Source: Kocuria dechangensis
GTDB lineage: Bacteria > Actinomycetota > Actinomycetes > Actinomycetales > Micrococcaceae
Direction: 5' to 3'
DNA: 64,000 bases
Assembly: GCF_014636775.1 (NCBI RefSeq)
Contig: NZ_BMEQ01000017.1
Coordinates: 26,131-90,130 of the forward strand
Of the stretch, positions 24,999 through 32,783 are shown piece after piece (position 1 is the first letter of the stretch; each line of letters begins with the position of its first letter). A model generated the notes under the pieces. It was not told the origin of the DNA. It made no database searches and saw nothing but the letters and a program-made list of their open reading frames with translations. The translations under genes were made by a program, and so were the position numbers.

Positions 24999-26207
24999 GT
25001 GACTCCCCAGCACTCCCACCCCGCCGCGCCCCGCACCCTCTCCCGCCCCCGCACGCTCTCCCGCCTCCACGGGCGGCGCCGGGTCGCGGCGGCGGTGGCG
25101 CTCGCCGTCGCCCTGCCCCTGGGTGCGGCGGCCCCGGCCGCCGCGGACGCGCGCTTCCCCTCGACCGAGGGGAGCGGCAGCCTGGCCGCCGTCCGGACCC
25201 ACGACGACGTGGTGCAGGAGCTGCAGAAGCTCGAGCGGACCAGCCGCTACGGCGTCGAGGCGTTCACGCTGGCCGAGGCCGGCATGCAGGTGAGCACCTC
25301 CGAGCAGGGCCGCGACCTATGGGTCGCGACCGTCGGCACCGGCGAGGAGCACGTGTGGCTCCAGGGCCGAATCCACGGCAACGAGCCCTACGGCACCGAC
25401 GCCCTGCTGACCCTGCTCAAGGACCTCGGCAGCAACGGCTCGCCCGAGCACGAGCTGCTGCGCTCGACGTTCACCTTCCACGTCATCCCCATGTACAACC
25501 CGGACGGCGCCGAGGCGAACATCCGGCACACCGTGCTGTGGGACCAGGTCGCCGGCGCCCCGGAGGGCGGCACGCCCCAGCGCATCGACCTGAACCGCGA
25601 CTGGACGCCCACCGGCTTCGCCGCCGACGAGTCGCTGGCGTTCTACGAGTACTGGACGACCGTCGACCCCGCGTGGGGCATCGACATCCACCACCAGGGC
25701 CTGAAGCAGGAGGCGGGCACGGGCGACGACGTCACCCTGTCCCTCGGCATCTCGCTCGCCCCGGGCGGGCCCACGCTGCCGGGGCTGCAGGACGGCGCCT
25801 ACGACGTCCTCACCCGCCAGATGCAGGTCCACGTCTACGACGAGCTGGCCCGGTACGGGTTCATCAACACGGACCGCTACCAGGTGGGCGGCAGCTACGA
25901 GATCGACATCAGGGGCGGCGTGGTCTCGGCCATGATGATGGGCCTGGACCACGCCGGGATGAACCCGGAGGGCCACTCCCACCCGGTGGTGTTCTTCGAG
26001 ACCTCCGGCAACACCTCCGAGGGGAGCCTGGGGCAGAAGGCCCGCGGCAGGAGCGTGCAGCAGAACGTGCTGGCCGTGAAGGAGCTGCTGCTCGGCCTGG
26101 CCACCGGGGAGGTCCAGCAGGAGGACCCGGAGCGCTGGGCGGAGATCCCACACCAGCCGGTCACCGGCTACAGCACGGACTGGGCGGGCACGATCCCGGT
26201 GGGCTGA
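24999..26207 (+). CDS. Secreted M14-family zinc carboxypeptidase
   Basis: A 402-residue protein with a long basic N-terminus, hydrophobic segment and an Ala-rich cleavage site (APAAADA, about residues 45-51). The M14 zinc site is visible: GRIHGNEPYG (His126, Glu129) and a downstream His in WGIDIHHQG. The catalytic Glu is likely in VVFFETSGNTS. FHVIPMYNPDGAEANIRH and DLNRDW are also typical. It probably trims peptides or amides outside the cell. The GTG at 24999 has CCGGAGG eight bases upstream. A CRP-type operator overlaps its promoter, suggesting control by cAMP or carbon state. Confidence 0.87.
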   Translation: MTPQHSHPAAPRTLSRPRTLSRLHGRRRVAAAVALAVALPLGAAAPAAADARFPSTEGSGSLAAVRTHDDVVQELQKLERTSRYGVEAFTLAEAGMQVSTSEQGRDLWVATVGTGEEHVWLQGRIHGNEPYGTDALLTLLKDLGSNGSPEHELLRSTFTFHVIPMYNPDGAEANIRHTVLWDQVAGAPEGGTPQRIDLNRDWTPTGFAADESLAFYEYWTTVDPAWGIDIHHQGLKQEAGTGDDVTLSLGISLAPGGPTLPGLQDGAYDVLTRQMQVHVYDELARYGFINTDRYQVGGSYEIDIRGGVVSAMMMGLDHAGMNPEGHSHPVVFFETSGNTSEGSLGQKARGRSVQQNVLAVKELLLGLATGEVQQEDPERWAEIPHQPVTGYSTDWAGTIPVG

Positions 26208-26352
26208 GCCGGCCGCGTCGCATACCGGTCGGGGATTGTCCGCAGGTGCGCACCGGCCCAGAATGAGGCGACGGACGGGGGTCGGCCGCCGACGGGGAGC
26301 CGTCGCGGGAACGGGGCCCCGTCGCCCCGGACGACCTCCGAAGGGACCTCGA

Positions 26353-28131
26353 ATGCGCCGCCTGCTGAGATTCTCCGTCCACGTCGCCGTCGCCGGCGTC
26401 CTCGCCTCCCTGGCCCTGGTGTGGGGCGGACCGGCCGTGGCCCGGACGGTGCCGCAGACACTGGCAGACAGCCGGCCCGTGCAGTCCGCGCCGGTGGAGG
26501 TGGGCTTCGCCGTCGACCACCTCGGGGTGGTGTGGAAGACCCCTGCCGGTCAGGAGCACGCCGAGGGCGCCGGCGGGCCGGAGCCCCACGGGGCGGTGCG
26601 CCTGCGCACGGACGGGGTGTGGGGGGAGTGGATCCCGCTGATCGAGGACGGGGTCCGCGGCGAGGGGCAGTGGGCCAGCGGCCTGGTGCCGGCCGGGGAC
26701 GCCCAGGCCTACCAGGTCCGCGGGCTGCCGGAGGGGGCGGTCGCGGCCCGGGCGACGGCGATCAACACCACCGACGGGCCGCGGGAGACGGTGGGCCGGA
26801 CCCCGGGCGGGACCGCGCAGGCGCTGAACAGCAGCCAGTGCCGGTCGCGGGCCGACTGGGGCGCCGACGAGTCGCTGCGCCACGAGGCCGGCAAGGAGGT
26901 CTGGCCGGCGGAGTTCCAGGACGCCCAGGTGATGACCGTCCACCACAGCGCCACCGCCAACAACGACCAGGACCCGGCCGCGACCGTGCGGGCGATCTAC
27001 CGCTACCACGCCGTCGACCAGGGCTTCGGTGACATCGGCTACCAGTACCTGGTCGACGAGTTCGGGATCGTCTACGAGGGCCGCTGGTCGGGCACGACCA
27101 GCACCTCCTGCGGGACCGCCGGCGGGACCGGGGCCGACTTCGCCCACCGGGACGGCACCGACCGGATCGTGACCGGCGCCCACGTGGCGGGGTGGAACTC
27201 GGGCAACATCGGGGTGGCCCTGATCGGGGAGTTCACCGCCCACCGCCGCTTCGGCGCGGACCCGAAGCCGGCGGCCGTGTCCTCCCTGGAGGACCTGCTC
27301 GCGGAACTGGCGGGACGCCACGGCATGGACCCACTGGCCGAGGTCACCTACCTCAACCCGGTCAGCGGCGCCCGGAGGGAGGTCGGGACCATCGGCGGGC
27401 ACCGCGACTACGAGGCCACCGAGTGCCCCGGCGAACGCCTCTACGCCCAGCTGCCCACCATCCGCCTGCACGTGGCGGACAGGATGGCGGCCTCCGCCGA
27501 CGACCCGCCCGGCGTGGCCCTCACCGGCCCCGCCGACGGCGCCGTCGTGAGCGGGACGGTGCCGGTCACCGCCGAGGCCACCGACGACGTGGCGGTCGCC
27601 CGGGTGGCCTTCGCCGTGGACGGCGCCACCGTGGGCACCGACACCGACGGGACCGACGGGTGGTCGGCGTCCTGGGACAGCACCACCGTCGCCGACGGCA
27701 CGCACACGCTCTCGGCGACCGCCACCGACACGGCCGGCCAGACGTCCACCGACCTGAGCGGCGTCACGGTCGCCAACGACGGCGGCACGTCCCCCTCGAT
27801 GCACGTGGGCGACCTCGACGGGACCGCCCAGGCGCAGAAGAACCAGTGGAGGGCCACGGTGAGGGCCACCGTCGTCGACGCGACGGGACGGCCCGTGCCC
27901 GGGGCGGAGGTGGAGGGCACCTGGGGTGCCACCGGGGCGGCGGCCTCCTGCACGACCACCGCCGACGGCACCTGTGCGGTGAGCAGCCCGCTGCTGCCCA
28001 GGACCACGGTCTCGGCGAGCTTCACCGTCAGCGCCCTGACGCACCCCGCCCTGGCCTACCGGGCGGCCGGCAACACCGATCCGGACGGGGACTCCGACGG
28101 CACCAGCATCACGGTGACCAGGGGCGGCTGA
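26353..28131 (+). CDS. Secreted PGRP/N-acetylmuramoyl-L-alanine amidase with Ig-like tail
   Basis: A 592-residue secreted protein: signal peptide (residues 1-31, ending GGPAVARTV), a beta-rich N-terminal region, an amidase_2/PGRP domain (about 160-375), a bacterial Ig-like domain (VALTGPADGAVVSGTVPVTA, about 390-475), and a C-terminal beta-sandwich starting MHVGDLDGTAQ (about 485-580). Zinc-type ligands appear as MTVHHSATANN, IGGHRDYEA and the Cys in TECPGERLY. Such enzymes cut the amide between muramic acid and the stem peptide, in wall turnover or competition. The C-terminal domains probably bind the surface. ATG 26353 follows the AAGGG at 26341-26345. Confidence 0.87.
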   Translation: MRRLLRFSVHVAVAGVLASLALVWGGPAVARTVPQTLADSRPVQSAPVEVGFAVDHLGVVWKTPAGQEHAEGAGGPEPHGAVRLRTDGVWGEWIPLIEDGVRGEGQWASGLVPAGDAQAYQVRGLPEGAVAARATAINTTDGPRETVGRTPGGTAQALNSSQCRSRADWGADESLRHEAGKEVWPAEFQDAQVMTVHHSATANNDQDPAATVRAIYRYHAVDQGFGDIGYQYLVDEFGIVYEGRWSGTTSTSCGTAGGTGADFAHRDGTDRIVTGAHVAGWNSGNIGVALIGEFTAHRRFGADPKPAAVSSLEDLLAELAGRHGMDPLAEVTYLNPVSGARREVGTIGGHRDYEATECPGERLYAQLPTIRLHVADRMAASADDPPGVALTGPADGAVVSGTVPVTAEATDDVAVARVAFAVDGATVGTDTDGTDGWSASWDSTTVADGTHTLSATATDTAGQTSTDLSGVTVANDGGTSPSMHVGDLDGTAQAQKNQWRATVRATVVDATGRPVPGAEVEGTWGATGAAASCTTTADGTCAVSSPLLPRTTVSASFTVSALTHPALAYRAAGNTDPDGDSDGTSITVTRGG

Positions 28132-28218
28132 GATCGGTGCGGGCGCCGGGACCAGGGGCGCCGCACCCGGCTGTGTCCCGGAGCGCAGTGCCCGGCTGCC
28201 TCCCGGAGCTGGAGCGCG

Positions 28219-28274
28219 GGTACGACGAAGGCCGGTCGTCCGAATCTCTTCGGACGACCGGCCTTCGTCGTACC
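28219..28274. terminator. 26-bp perfect hairpin, bidirectional terminator
   Basis: Arms at 28219-28244 and 28249-28274 pair perfectly over 26 bases around a TCTC loop. It lies between the amidase stop (28131, plus) and the 3' end of tRNA-Leu (28278, minus), only three bases from the tRNA, so it probably ends both transcripts. No U-tract on either side. Confidence 0.8.
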
Positions 28275-28277
28275 TGG

Positions 28278-28364
28278 TGGTGCGCGAGGGGGGAGTTGAA
28301 CCCCCACGCCCTTTCGGGCACACGGACCTGAACCGTGCGCGTCTGCCTATTCCGCCACTCGCGC
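28278..28364 (-). tRNA. tRNA-Leu (anticodon CAG), 3' CCA encoded
   Basis: Minus-strand class II tRNA of 87 bases. Acceptor stem GCGCGAG pairs with CUCGCGC, then A and an encoded CCA. The anticodon arm is CACGG-UUCAGGU-CCGUG, giving anticodon CAG, which reads the CUG codon dominant in this GC-rich genome. A long variable arm (GCCCGAAAGGGC) and the T arm (GGGGGUUCAACUCCCCC) are clear. No integrase lies nearby. Confidence 0.95.
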
Positions 28365-28406
28365 TCGTCGAACACCGTCGGTTTCCCGCGGTGAGCAACG
28401 ACGACA

Positions 28407-28437
28407 ATCCTACCCACAACCGGCCCGGAATGGCCAA
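28407..28437 (-). promoter_or_regulatory. Candidate promoter of tRNA-Leu
   Basis: On the minus strand, TTGGCC (28432-28437) and TAGGAT (28407-28412) with a 19-base spacer. The -10 lies about 42 bases before the mature tRNA 5' end. Confidence 0.4.
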
Positions 28438-28460
28438 TCGCGGACGGGGCGTCCCGCCAG

Positions 28461-28466
28461 TACGCT
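28461..28466 (+). promoter_or_regulatory. Candidate -10 of the FNT-family gene
   Basis: TACGCT, 46 bases before the ATG at 28513. The start codon also has a GGGGAG ribosome site. Confidence 0.35.
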
Positions 28467-28512
28467 GGGTCCACCCCGCCACCGGGGCTCAGCATCGAGC
28501 AGGGGAGCGCCC

Positions 28513-29370
28513 ATGGAACCCGACCACCAGCACCTCGAGGAGAAGCGCAAGGAGCTGGGCCGCACGGACGAGCCGGTCGAGGACGAGCTGGTCGAGGAGT
28601 TCGAGAACACCGTCGCCGAGGGCGCCGACCGGCTCAGCCGCACGTGGCGGGCGCTGGCCATCACGGGGCTGTTCGGCGGCATCGACGTGGGGCTGGGCAT
28701 CATGGCGATGCTCGCCGTGAAGGAGGCCACCGGCTCACCGCTGCTGGCGGGCATGGCCTTCGGCATCGGCCTGTTCGCCCTCCGCCTGGCCCACTCCGAG
28801 CTGTTCACCGAGGACTTCCTCATCCCGATCAACGCGGTCCTCGCCCGGCACGGCACCTGGCTCCAGCTGGTCCGCCTGTGGGCCGTGACGCTGGTCGCCA
28901 ACCTGGCCGGCGGGTGGCTGTTCATGTGGGTGGTGGCCGCCGCGTTCCCGGACCTGGAGCAGACGCTCGTCGAGACCTCCCTGCAGTACATGGAGGGCGG
29001 GCTGACCCTGGAGACCGCGGCCCTGGCCGTGCTCGCCGGCAGCACCATCACCCTGACCACCCGGATGAGCCAGGGCACGGACAACGACGTCGTCACCGCG
29101 CTCATCGCCCTCATCGGCGGGCTGCTCGTGGTCGGCCTGGGCATGCTCCACGGGGCGCTGAACTCCATCGTGATCTTCGGCGCCATGCACACGGGCGCCG
29201 CGATCTCCTACACCGACTGGTTCGTGTGGTTCCTGTGGGTCATCCCGCTGAACATGGTGGGCGGGCTGGTGATCATCACCCTGCCGCGCCTGACCCGCAC
29301 GCTCGAGCTGCTGAAGAAGGAGCGAGCCAAGCAGGCGCACAGGCTCGAGGAGCAGGGCCTGGCGGGCTGA
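28513..29370 (+). CDS. Formate/nitrite transporter (FNT) family channel, YfdC-like
   Basis: A 285-residue protein with a charged cytoplasmic N-terminus (about 45 residues, Glu-rich) and six membrane helices of the FNT fold. LAHSELFTEDFLIPINAVL (about residues 94-112) resembles the FNT selectivity-loop region, and LGMLHGALNSIVIFGAMHTG matches the YfdC-like subgroup more than FocA. The fold forms pentameric anion channels. The substrate of YfdC-like members is unknown. A highly charged C-terminal tail (LLKKERAKQAHRLEEQG) follows. Its stop lies four bases from the stop of the convergent next gene. Confidence 0.85.
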   Translation: MEPDHQHLEEKRKELGRTDEPVEDELVEEFENTVAEGADRLSRTWRALAITGLFGGIDVGLGIMAMLAVKEATGSPLLAGMAFGIGLFALRLAHSELFTEDFLIPINAVLARHGTWLQLVRLWAVTLVANLAGGWLFMWVVAAAFPDLEQTLVETSLQYMEGGLTLETAALAVLAGSTITLTTRMSQGTDNDVVTALIALIGGLLVVGLGMLHGALNSIVIFGAMHTGAAISYTDWFVWFLWVIPLNMVGGLVIITLPRLTRTLELLKKERAKQAHRLEEQGLAG

Positions 29371-29374
29371 GCCG

Positions 29375-30157
29375 TCACACGACCGCCAGGCCGGTGGTCA
29401 GGGCGAACGCGCCCCACAGCCCGGCCAGGGCGAACACCGTGACGGGGGCGAGCAGCACCAGCTCCCCGGCCGACCCGGCGTTGCCGAGCAGCGGCACCGC
29501 GAGGAAGGACCGGTTCTTGTACAGCGCCCGCGGCAGGGGCAGGGGGATCCGCAGGGGGTAGAGCAGGTGGATCCCGCGCGTGGTCAGCAGGTCCCCGGCC
29601 AGGTGCGCCACCACCCCCGTGAACACCGCGATGGGGAACCACCACTCGTGCGCCGGCGGGTACAGGCCGACGACGACGCCCAGCGCGATCCCCACGACCC
29701 AGTCGAGCTTCGCGATGCGGTCCGGCACGAACGCCAGCACCTTCACCGCGAACGCGATGAGCAGCACGGACATCACCGCGGCCAGCGGCCACACCCATCC
29801 CAGGCCGTCGATCGGCAGGCCGACCTTCTGCGCGACCGCCGCCAGCCCGGTGAACGCGGCCACGCCGAGCAGGGAGTGGGTGCCGCGCCGGTGCCCGCCC
29901 GAGAGCCGGCCGATCCCGCGGGCCAGCCACCCGGACAGCGGCGGCAGGGACCGGGCCACGGTCCCTCCGGGGTGGTCGAGGTCCGGCAGCAGCGCCGCGC
30001 CGGCGGTGACGACGGCGCCCGTGAGGACTCCCGCGTGGCCGACGTCCACGACCCCCCACCCGATCGGTATCACCAGGTCCTGCAGGCGCAGCTGGTAGTC
30101 GGCTGTCAGTGCCACCCACGCGGCCGCCCCGCAGGCCGCATGGCTCGGTCCCATCAT
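29375..30157 (-). CDS. YdjM-like inner-membrane metal-dependent hydrolase
   Basis: A 260-residue protein of the YdjM/DUF457 family. Motifs: PSHAACGAAAWVA near the start, ALLPDLDHPGGTVAR (about residues 55-69), RRGTHSLLG and VVAHLAGDLLTTRG (HxxxD, about residues 183-196), together a likely metal site beside five to six helices. The family is annotated as membrane-bound hydrolases, and the reaction is unproven. Two ATGs lie in tandem (30157 and 30154); GAGGAGG eleven bases upstream favours 30157. Confidence 0.8.
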   Translation of the reverse strand: MMGPSHAACGAAAWVALTADYQLRLQDLVIPIGWGVVDVGHAGVLTGAVVTAGAALLPDLDHPGGTVARSLPPLSGWLARGIGRLSGGHRRGTHSLLGVAAFTGLAAVAQKVGLPIDGLGWVWPLAAVMSVLLIAFAVKVLAFVPDRIAKLDWVVGIALGVVVGLYPPAHEWWFPIAVFTGVVAHLAGDLLTTRGIHLLYPLRIPLPLPRALYKNRSFLAVPLLGNAGSAGELVLLAPVTVFALAGLWGAFALTTGLAVV

Positions 30158-30312
30158 GGAAGTGATGTCCTCCTCGGATCTCCGCTCACAGTGGGGTCCG
30201 GGCGGTCCTCACCGCCGGAAACACTATGCGACCGGCCGGACACCACGGGAGAGGCCGGCGCGGGGCGGGGCGCGCGTCGGCCGCGTCCGTGGCGCCGGCC
30301 CCCGCCGCTCCG

Positions 30313-30318
30313 TAGGCT
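30313..30318 (+). promoter_or_regulatory. Candidate -10 for the leader/DJ-1 unit
   Basis: TAGGCT, 34 bases before the GTG of a 30-codon leader ORF at 30353. No convincing -35. Confidence 0.35.
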
Positions 30319-30352
30319 GAGCGCCACGCACTCCCCGAGAAAGGACGCCGCC

Positions 30353-30445
30353 GTGCTCCGAGACCCCCGCACCGGCCCCCAGGGGCGTCGTGCCCCCCGC
30401 GCCGGCCACGGCCGGACCGCCGGCGCGACCGGGCGCACCGCGTGA
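30353..30445 (+). CDS. Possible leader peptide coupled to DJ-1-like gene
   Basis: A 30-codon Arg/Gly/Ala-rich frame with AAAGGA seven bases before its GTG. Its TGA overlaps the GTG of the next gene (GTGA at 30442-30445), which has no ribosome site of its own. Same layout as the leaders at 6009 and 40546. No family recognised. Confidence 0.35.
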   Translation: MLRDPRTGPQGRRAPRAGHGRTAGATGRTA

Positions 30446-31068
30446 AGGCCGTCGTCCTGTACACCACGGCCACGATGGCCGACGCGGAGTACGGGCCCGT
30501 CGTGGACGGCGTCGCCCTCGGGGGCCGCCTGGGCCCGGGCGGGTACCGCGTGGTGACCGCCAGCGACGGCCCCCAGGACCTCGTGACCACCCTCGGCGGG
30601 CTGCGCCTGCGGCCCGAGACCACCCTGGCGGAGCTGGACCCCGACGAGATCGCCCTGCTCGTCCTGCCCGGCGCGGCGACCTGGCACCGGGGCCACCAGG
30701 CGGTCCTGGGACTGGTCCAGCAGCTGCTCGAGCGGGGGACGCCGGTGGCGGCGATCGGCGCCGCGGCCCTCGGCCTCGCCCGGACCGGCCTGCTCAACGA
30801 GCGGCGGCACACCGCGGACACCCCCCAGCTGCTCGCCGGCGCACACGCGTACACGGGAGCGGACCACTGGGAGCCGGCGCGCACGGTCGAGGACGGGGAC
30901 GTCATCACCGCGCCCGGCTCCGCGCCGGTCGCCTTCGCCCGCGCCGTGCTCGCCCGCCTGCACCTCCTCCCGCCGAGCGCGCTGGAGGCCTGGTACGGGC
31001 TGCACACCACGGGCGACCGCGAGTTCCGCGACCGGCTCACGGCCTTCGAGCAGCAGCGCTCGACCTGA
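30442..31068 (+). CDS. DJ-1/PfpI-like protein lacking the nucleophile Cys
   Basis: A 208-residue class I glutamine-amidotransferase-like protein of the DJ-1/PfpI superfamily: MKAVVLYTTATMADAEYGPV, the ALLVLPGAATWHRG strand-loop, and the elbow AAIGAAALGLARTGLLNERR. In active relatives the elbow reads ICGAT or ICAAP, with Cys as nucleophile; here Gly106 occupies that place and no Cys is nearby. It is therefore likely a pseudoenzyme or a binding protein. The last 50 residues (EAWYGLHTTGDREFRDRL) match the family tail. GTG start with no ribosome site, overlapped by a leader ORF. Confidence 0.75.
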   Translation: MKAVVLYTTATMADAEYGPVVDGVALGGRLGPGGYRVVTASDGPQDLVTTLGGLRLRPETTLAELDPDEIALLVLPGAATWHRGHQAVLGLVQQLLERGTPVAAIGAAALGLARTGLLNERRHTADTPQLLAGAHAYTGADHWEPARTVEDGDVITAPGSAPVAFARAVLARLHLLPPSALEAWYGLHTTGDREFRDRLTAFEQQRST

Positions 31069-31087
31069 GCCGTCCTCGAGGCGCCGC

Positions 31088-31387
31088 TCAGGGGGCGTGA
31101 TCCGGCGGGGGGACGCGCCGCCACCCGGCGGAGTCGACCTCGACGACGGCGGGGGCCCGCCCGCCGAGGCCCCGCTCCCGCAGCGCCTGCGCCACGTCCC
31201 CGGCCGGGGCCGCGACCACGAACGTCTCGCCGCGGAACAGGTCGGCCGTGTCCTCGACCAGTCGCACCAGCTCCTCGGCGCCGTGCGCCCCCAGCCGCTC
31301 CGCCACGGGAAGGCGGGCGAGCCACGCAGGGGGCGGGACGGCGTCGTCGAGCAGGACGGCGGTGGCCGGGCACTGCAGATCGCTCAC
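31088..31387 (-). CDS. Hypothetical protein
   Basis: A 99-residue protein starting MSDLQCPATAVLLDDAVPPP. I recognise no domain. There is one Cys, no membrane segment and no signal. The central part (LVRLVEDTADLFRGETFVVAAPAGDVAQ) looks like an alternating helix/strand fold, and the sequence is not low-complexity. It follows the acyltransferase gene by 49 bases on the same strand and has a clean AGGAGG ribosome site before its GTG, so it is likely real. Confidence 0.6.
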   Translation of the reverse strand: MSDLQCPATAVLLDDAVPPPAWLARLPVAERLGAHGAEELVRLVEDTADLFRGETFVVAAPAGDVAQALRERGLGGRAPAVVEVDSAGWRRVPPPDHAP

Positions 31388-31436
31388 GGTGTCCTCCTTC
31401 CGGGGAGCCGGGTGCCGCGGGCTGTCCGCCGCGGGC

Positions 31437-32654
31437 TCAGGCCGCGACCGGTGCCCAGCCCGCGGCGAAGCCCAGGGCCAGGGAGGCGGAGAGGGACACG
31501 GTGGTCACCGCGACCGCCACCGCCAGGGTACGGGCCGGCCGGGCCCTGGCCCACGACCACCGGGCCCCCGGCAGCTCGACCCACCGGCGGGTCGCTCCCG
31601 CCAGCAGCAGGACCACGGCGATCAGCGCGACCTTGTCCCAGCCCGTCGGCTCGCGGCCGAGCACGAACGGGAGCACGAGGACCAGGGGCCAGTGCCAGAG
31701 GTAGACCGAGTAGGAGACGTCGCCGAGCCACTGCACCGGGCGGCGATCGGTGAGGGGCTCGAGGCCCGTCCGCCGCACGGTCTCGCCGCCCGCGAGGATC
31801 GCGGCCGCCGCGAGCACCGGGGCGAGGGCGCCGACCCCGGGGAACTCGACGCCGTGGTAGACGACCCCGCAGACCAGCACGGTGGTCCAGCCCAGGGCGA
31901 CGACCGCGCGGGCCACGGCGGGGCGCCGGGGCACGCCCACCCCGAGGGCCACGAGCGCGCCGGCGCCGAACTCCCACACGCGGGTCCAGGTGGAGAAGTA
32001 CGCCGTCTGGCTCGACAGCTCGGTCTGTGCGACGCCCAGCAGGAAGCTGGCCCCGGTGACCACCGCCACGACGGTCAGGACGCGGCGCCGCCCCCGGTCC
32101 TGGGCGCCCGCGCGCCGGGCGCGCCGGACCGCCAGGAGCAGGAGGACGGGCCACACCAGGTAGAACTGCTCCTCGACCGACAGGGACCAGAAGTGCTGGA
32201 AGGGGGTGGGGAGCCCGTCCGGCGAGAACGCGGGGAGGGTGCTGAGCGCCATGAGCCAGTTCTGCCCGTAGAGGGTGCCGCCGAGGCCCTCGAGGGCGGT
32301 GCGGGTCCAGTTCTCCCGGGGCAGCGCGAACCACACCAGGGCCGTGGCGGCGACCGAGACGAGCGCCGCGGCCGGCAGCAGGCGCCGCGCGCGACGGGCG
32401 AAGAAGCCCTTGAGGTCCAGGGTCCCGGTGCGCCGCAGCTCGCGGACCAGCTGGCCGGTGATCAGGTACCCGGACACCACGAAGAACAGGTCCACCCCCA
32501 CGTACCCGCCGGACAGCAGACCGGAGGGCCAGAGGTGGTCGAGCACCACGAAGAGCACGGCGAGGGCGCGCAGGGCCTGGATGTCCTTGCGCTTGGCGGG
32601 GCCCGTCCCGGGACGGGACGGGGGGCGAACGTCGGTGGGGATCGGCGTGGTCAC
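31437..32654 (-). CDS. Acyltransferase 3 family membrane protein
   Basis: A 405-residue, about ten-helix membrane protein of the acyltransferase_3 family. The N-terminal block KRKDIQALRALAVLFVVLDH is typical, with the catalytic-type His in VVLDHLWPSG. GGYVGVDLFFVVSGYLI and FWSLSVEEQFYLVWPVL follow, both OafA-like signatures. These enzymes O-acetylate polysaccharides or other exported molecules. There is no fused SGNH domain, unlike full OafA. The GTG start is preceded by TAGCCT eight bases upstream, suggesting an almost leaderless message. Confidence 0.88.
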   Translation of the reverse strand: MTTPIPTDVRPPSRPGTGPAKRKDIQALRALAVLFVVLDHLWPSGLLSGGYVGVDLFFVVSGYLITGQLVRELRRTGTLDLKGFFARRARRLLPAAALVSVAATALVWFALPRENWTRTALEGLGGTLYGQNWLMALSTLPAFSPDGLPTPFQHFWSLSVEEQFYLVWPVLLLLAVRRARRAGAQDRGRRRVLTVVAVVTGASFLLGVAQTELSSQTAYFSTWTRVWEFGAGALVALGVGVPRRPAVARAVVALGWTTVLVCGVVYHGVEFPGVGALAPVLAAAAILAGGETVRRTGLEPLTDRRPVQWLGDVSYSVYLWHWPLVLVLPFVLGREPTGWDKVALIAVVLLLAGATRRWVELPGARWSWARARPARTLAVAVAVTTVSLSASLALGFAAGWAPVAA

Positions 32655-32662
32655 GACGGACG

Positions 32663-32668
32663 AGGCTA
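32663..32668 (-). promoter_or_regulatory. Candidate -10 of the acyltransferase gene
   Basis: TAGCCT on the minus strand, eight bases upstream of the GTG at 32654. Confidence 0.35.
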
Positions 32669-32783
32669 GCAGGGCGCTCTGTTCGCCTGCCCTTCGCCGG
32701 CCGGTGGCCCGCAGATCGACCGGGCGCAACGTGGGCCCGGGAGGGTGGCGCCGTCCCCTTCCACCCCCCTCCGGAGGAACCCC

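Noticed and set aside
28278..28364. tRNA-Leu as a possible integration site
   Set aside because: No integrase, no duplicated tRNA end and no change in base composition on either side.
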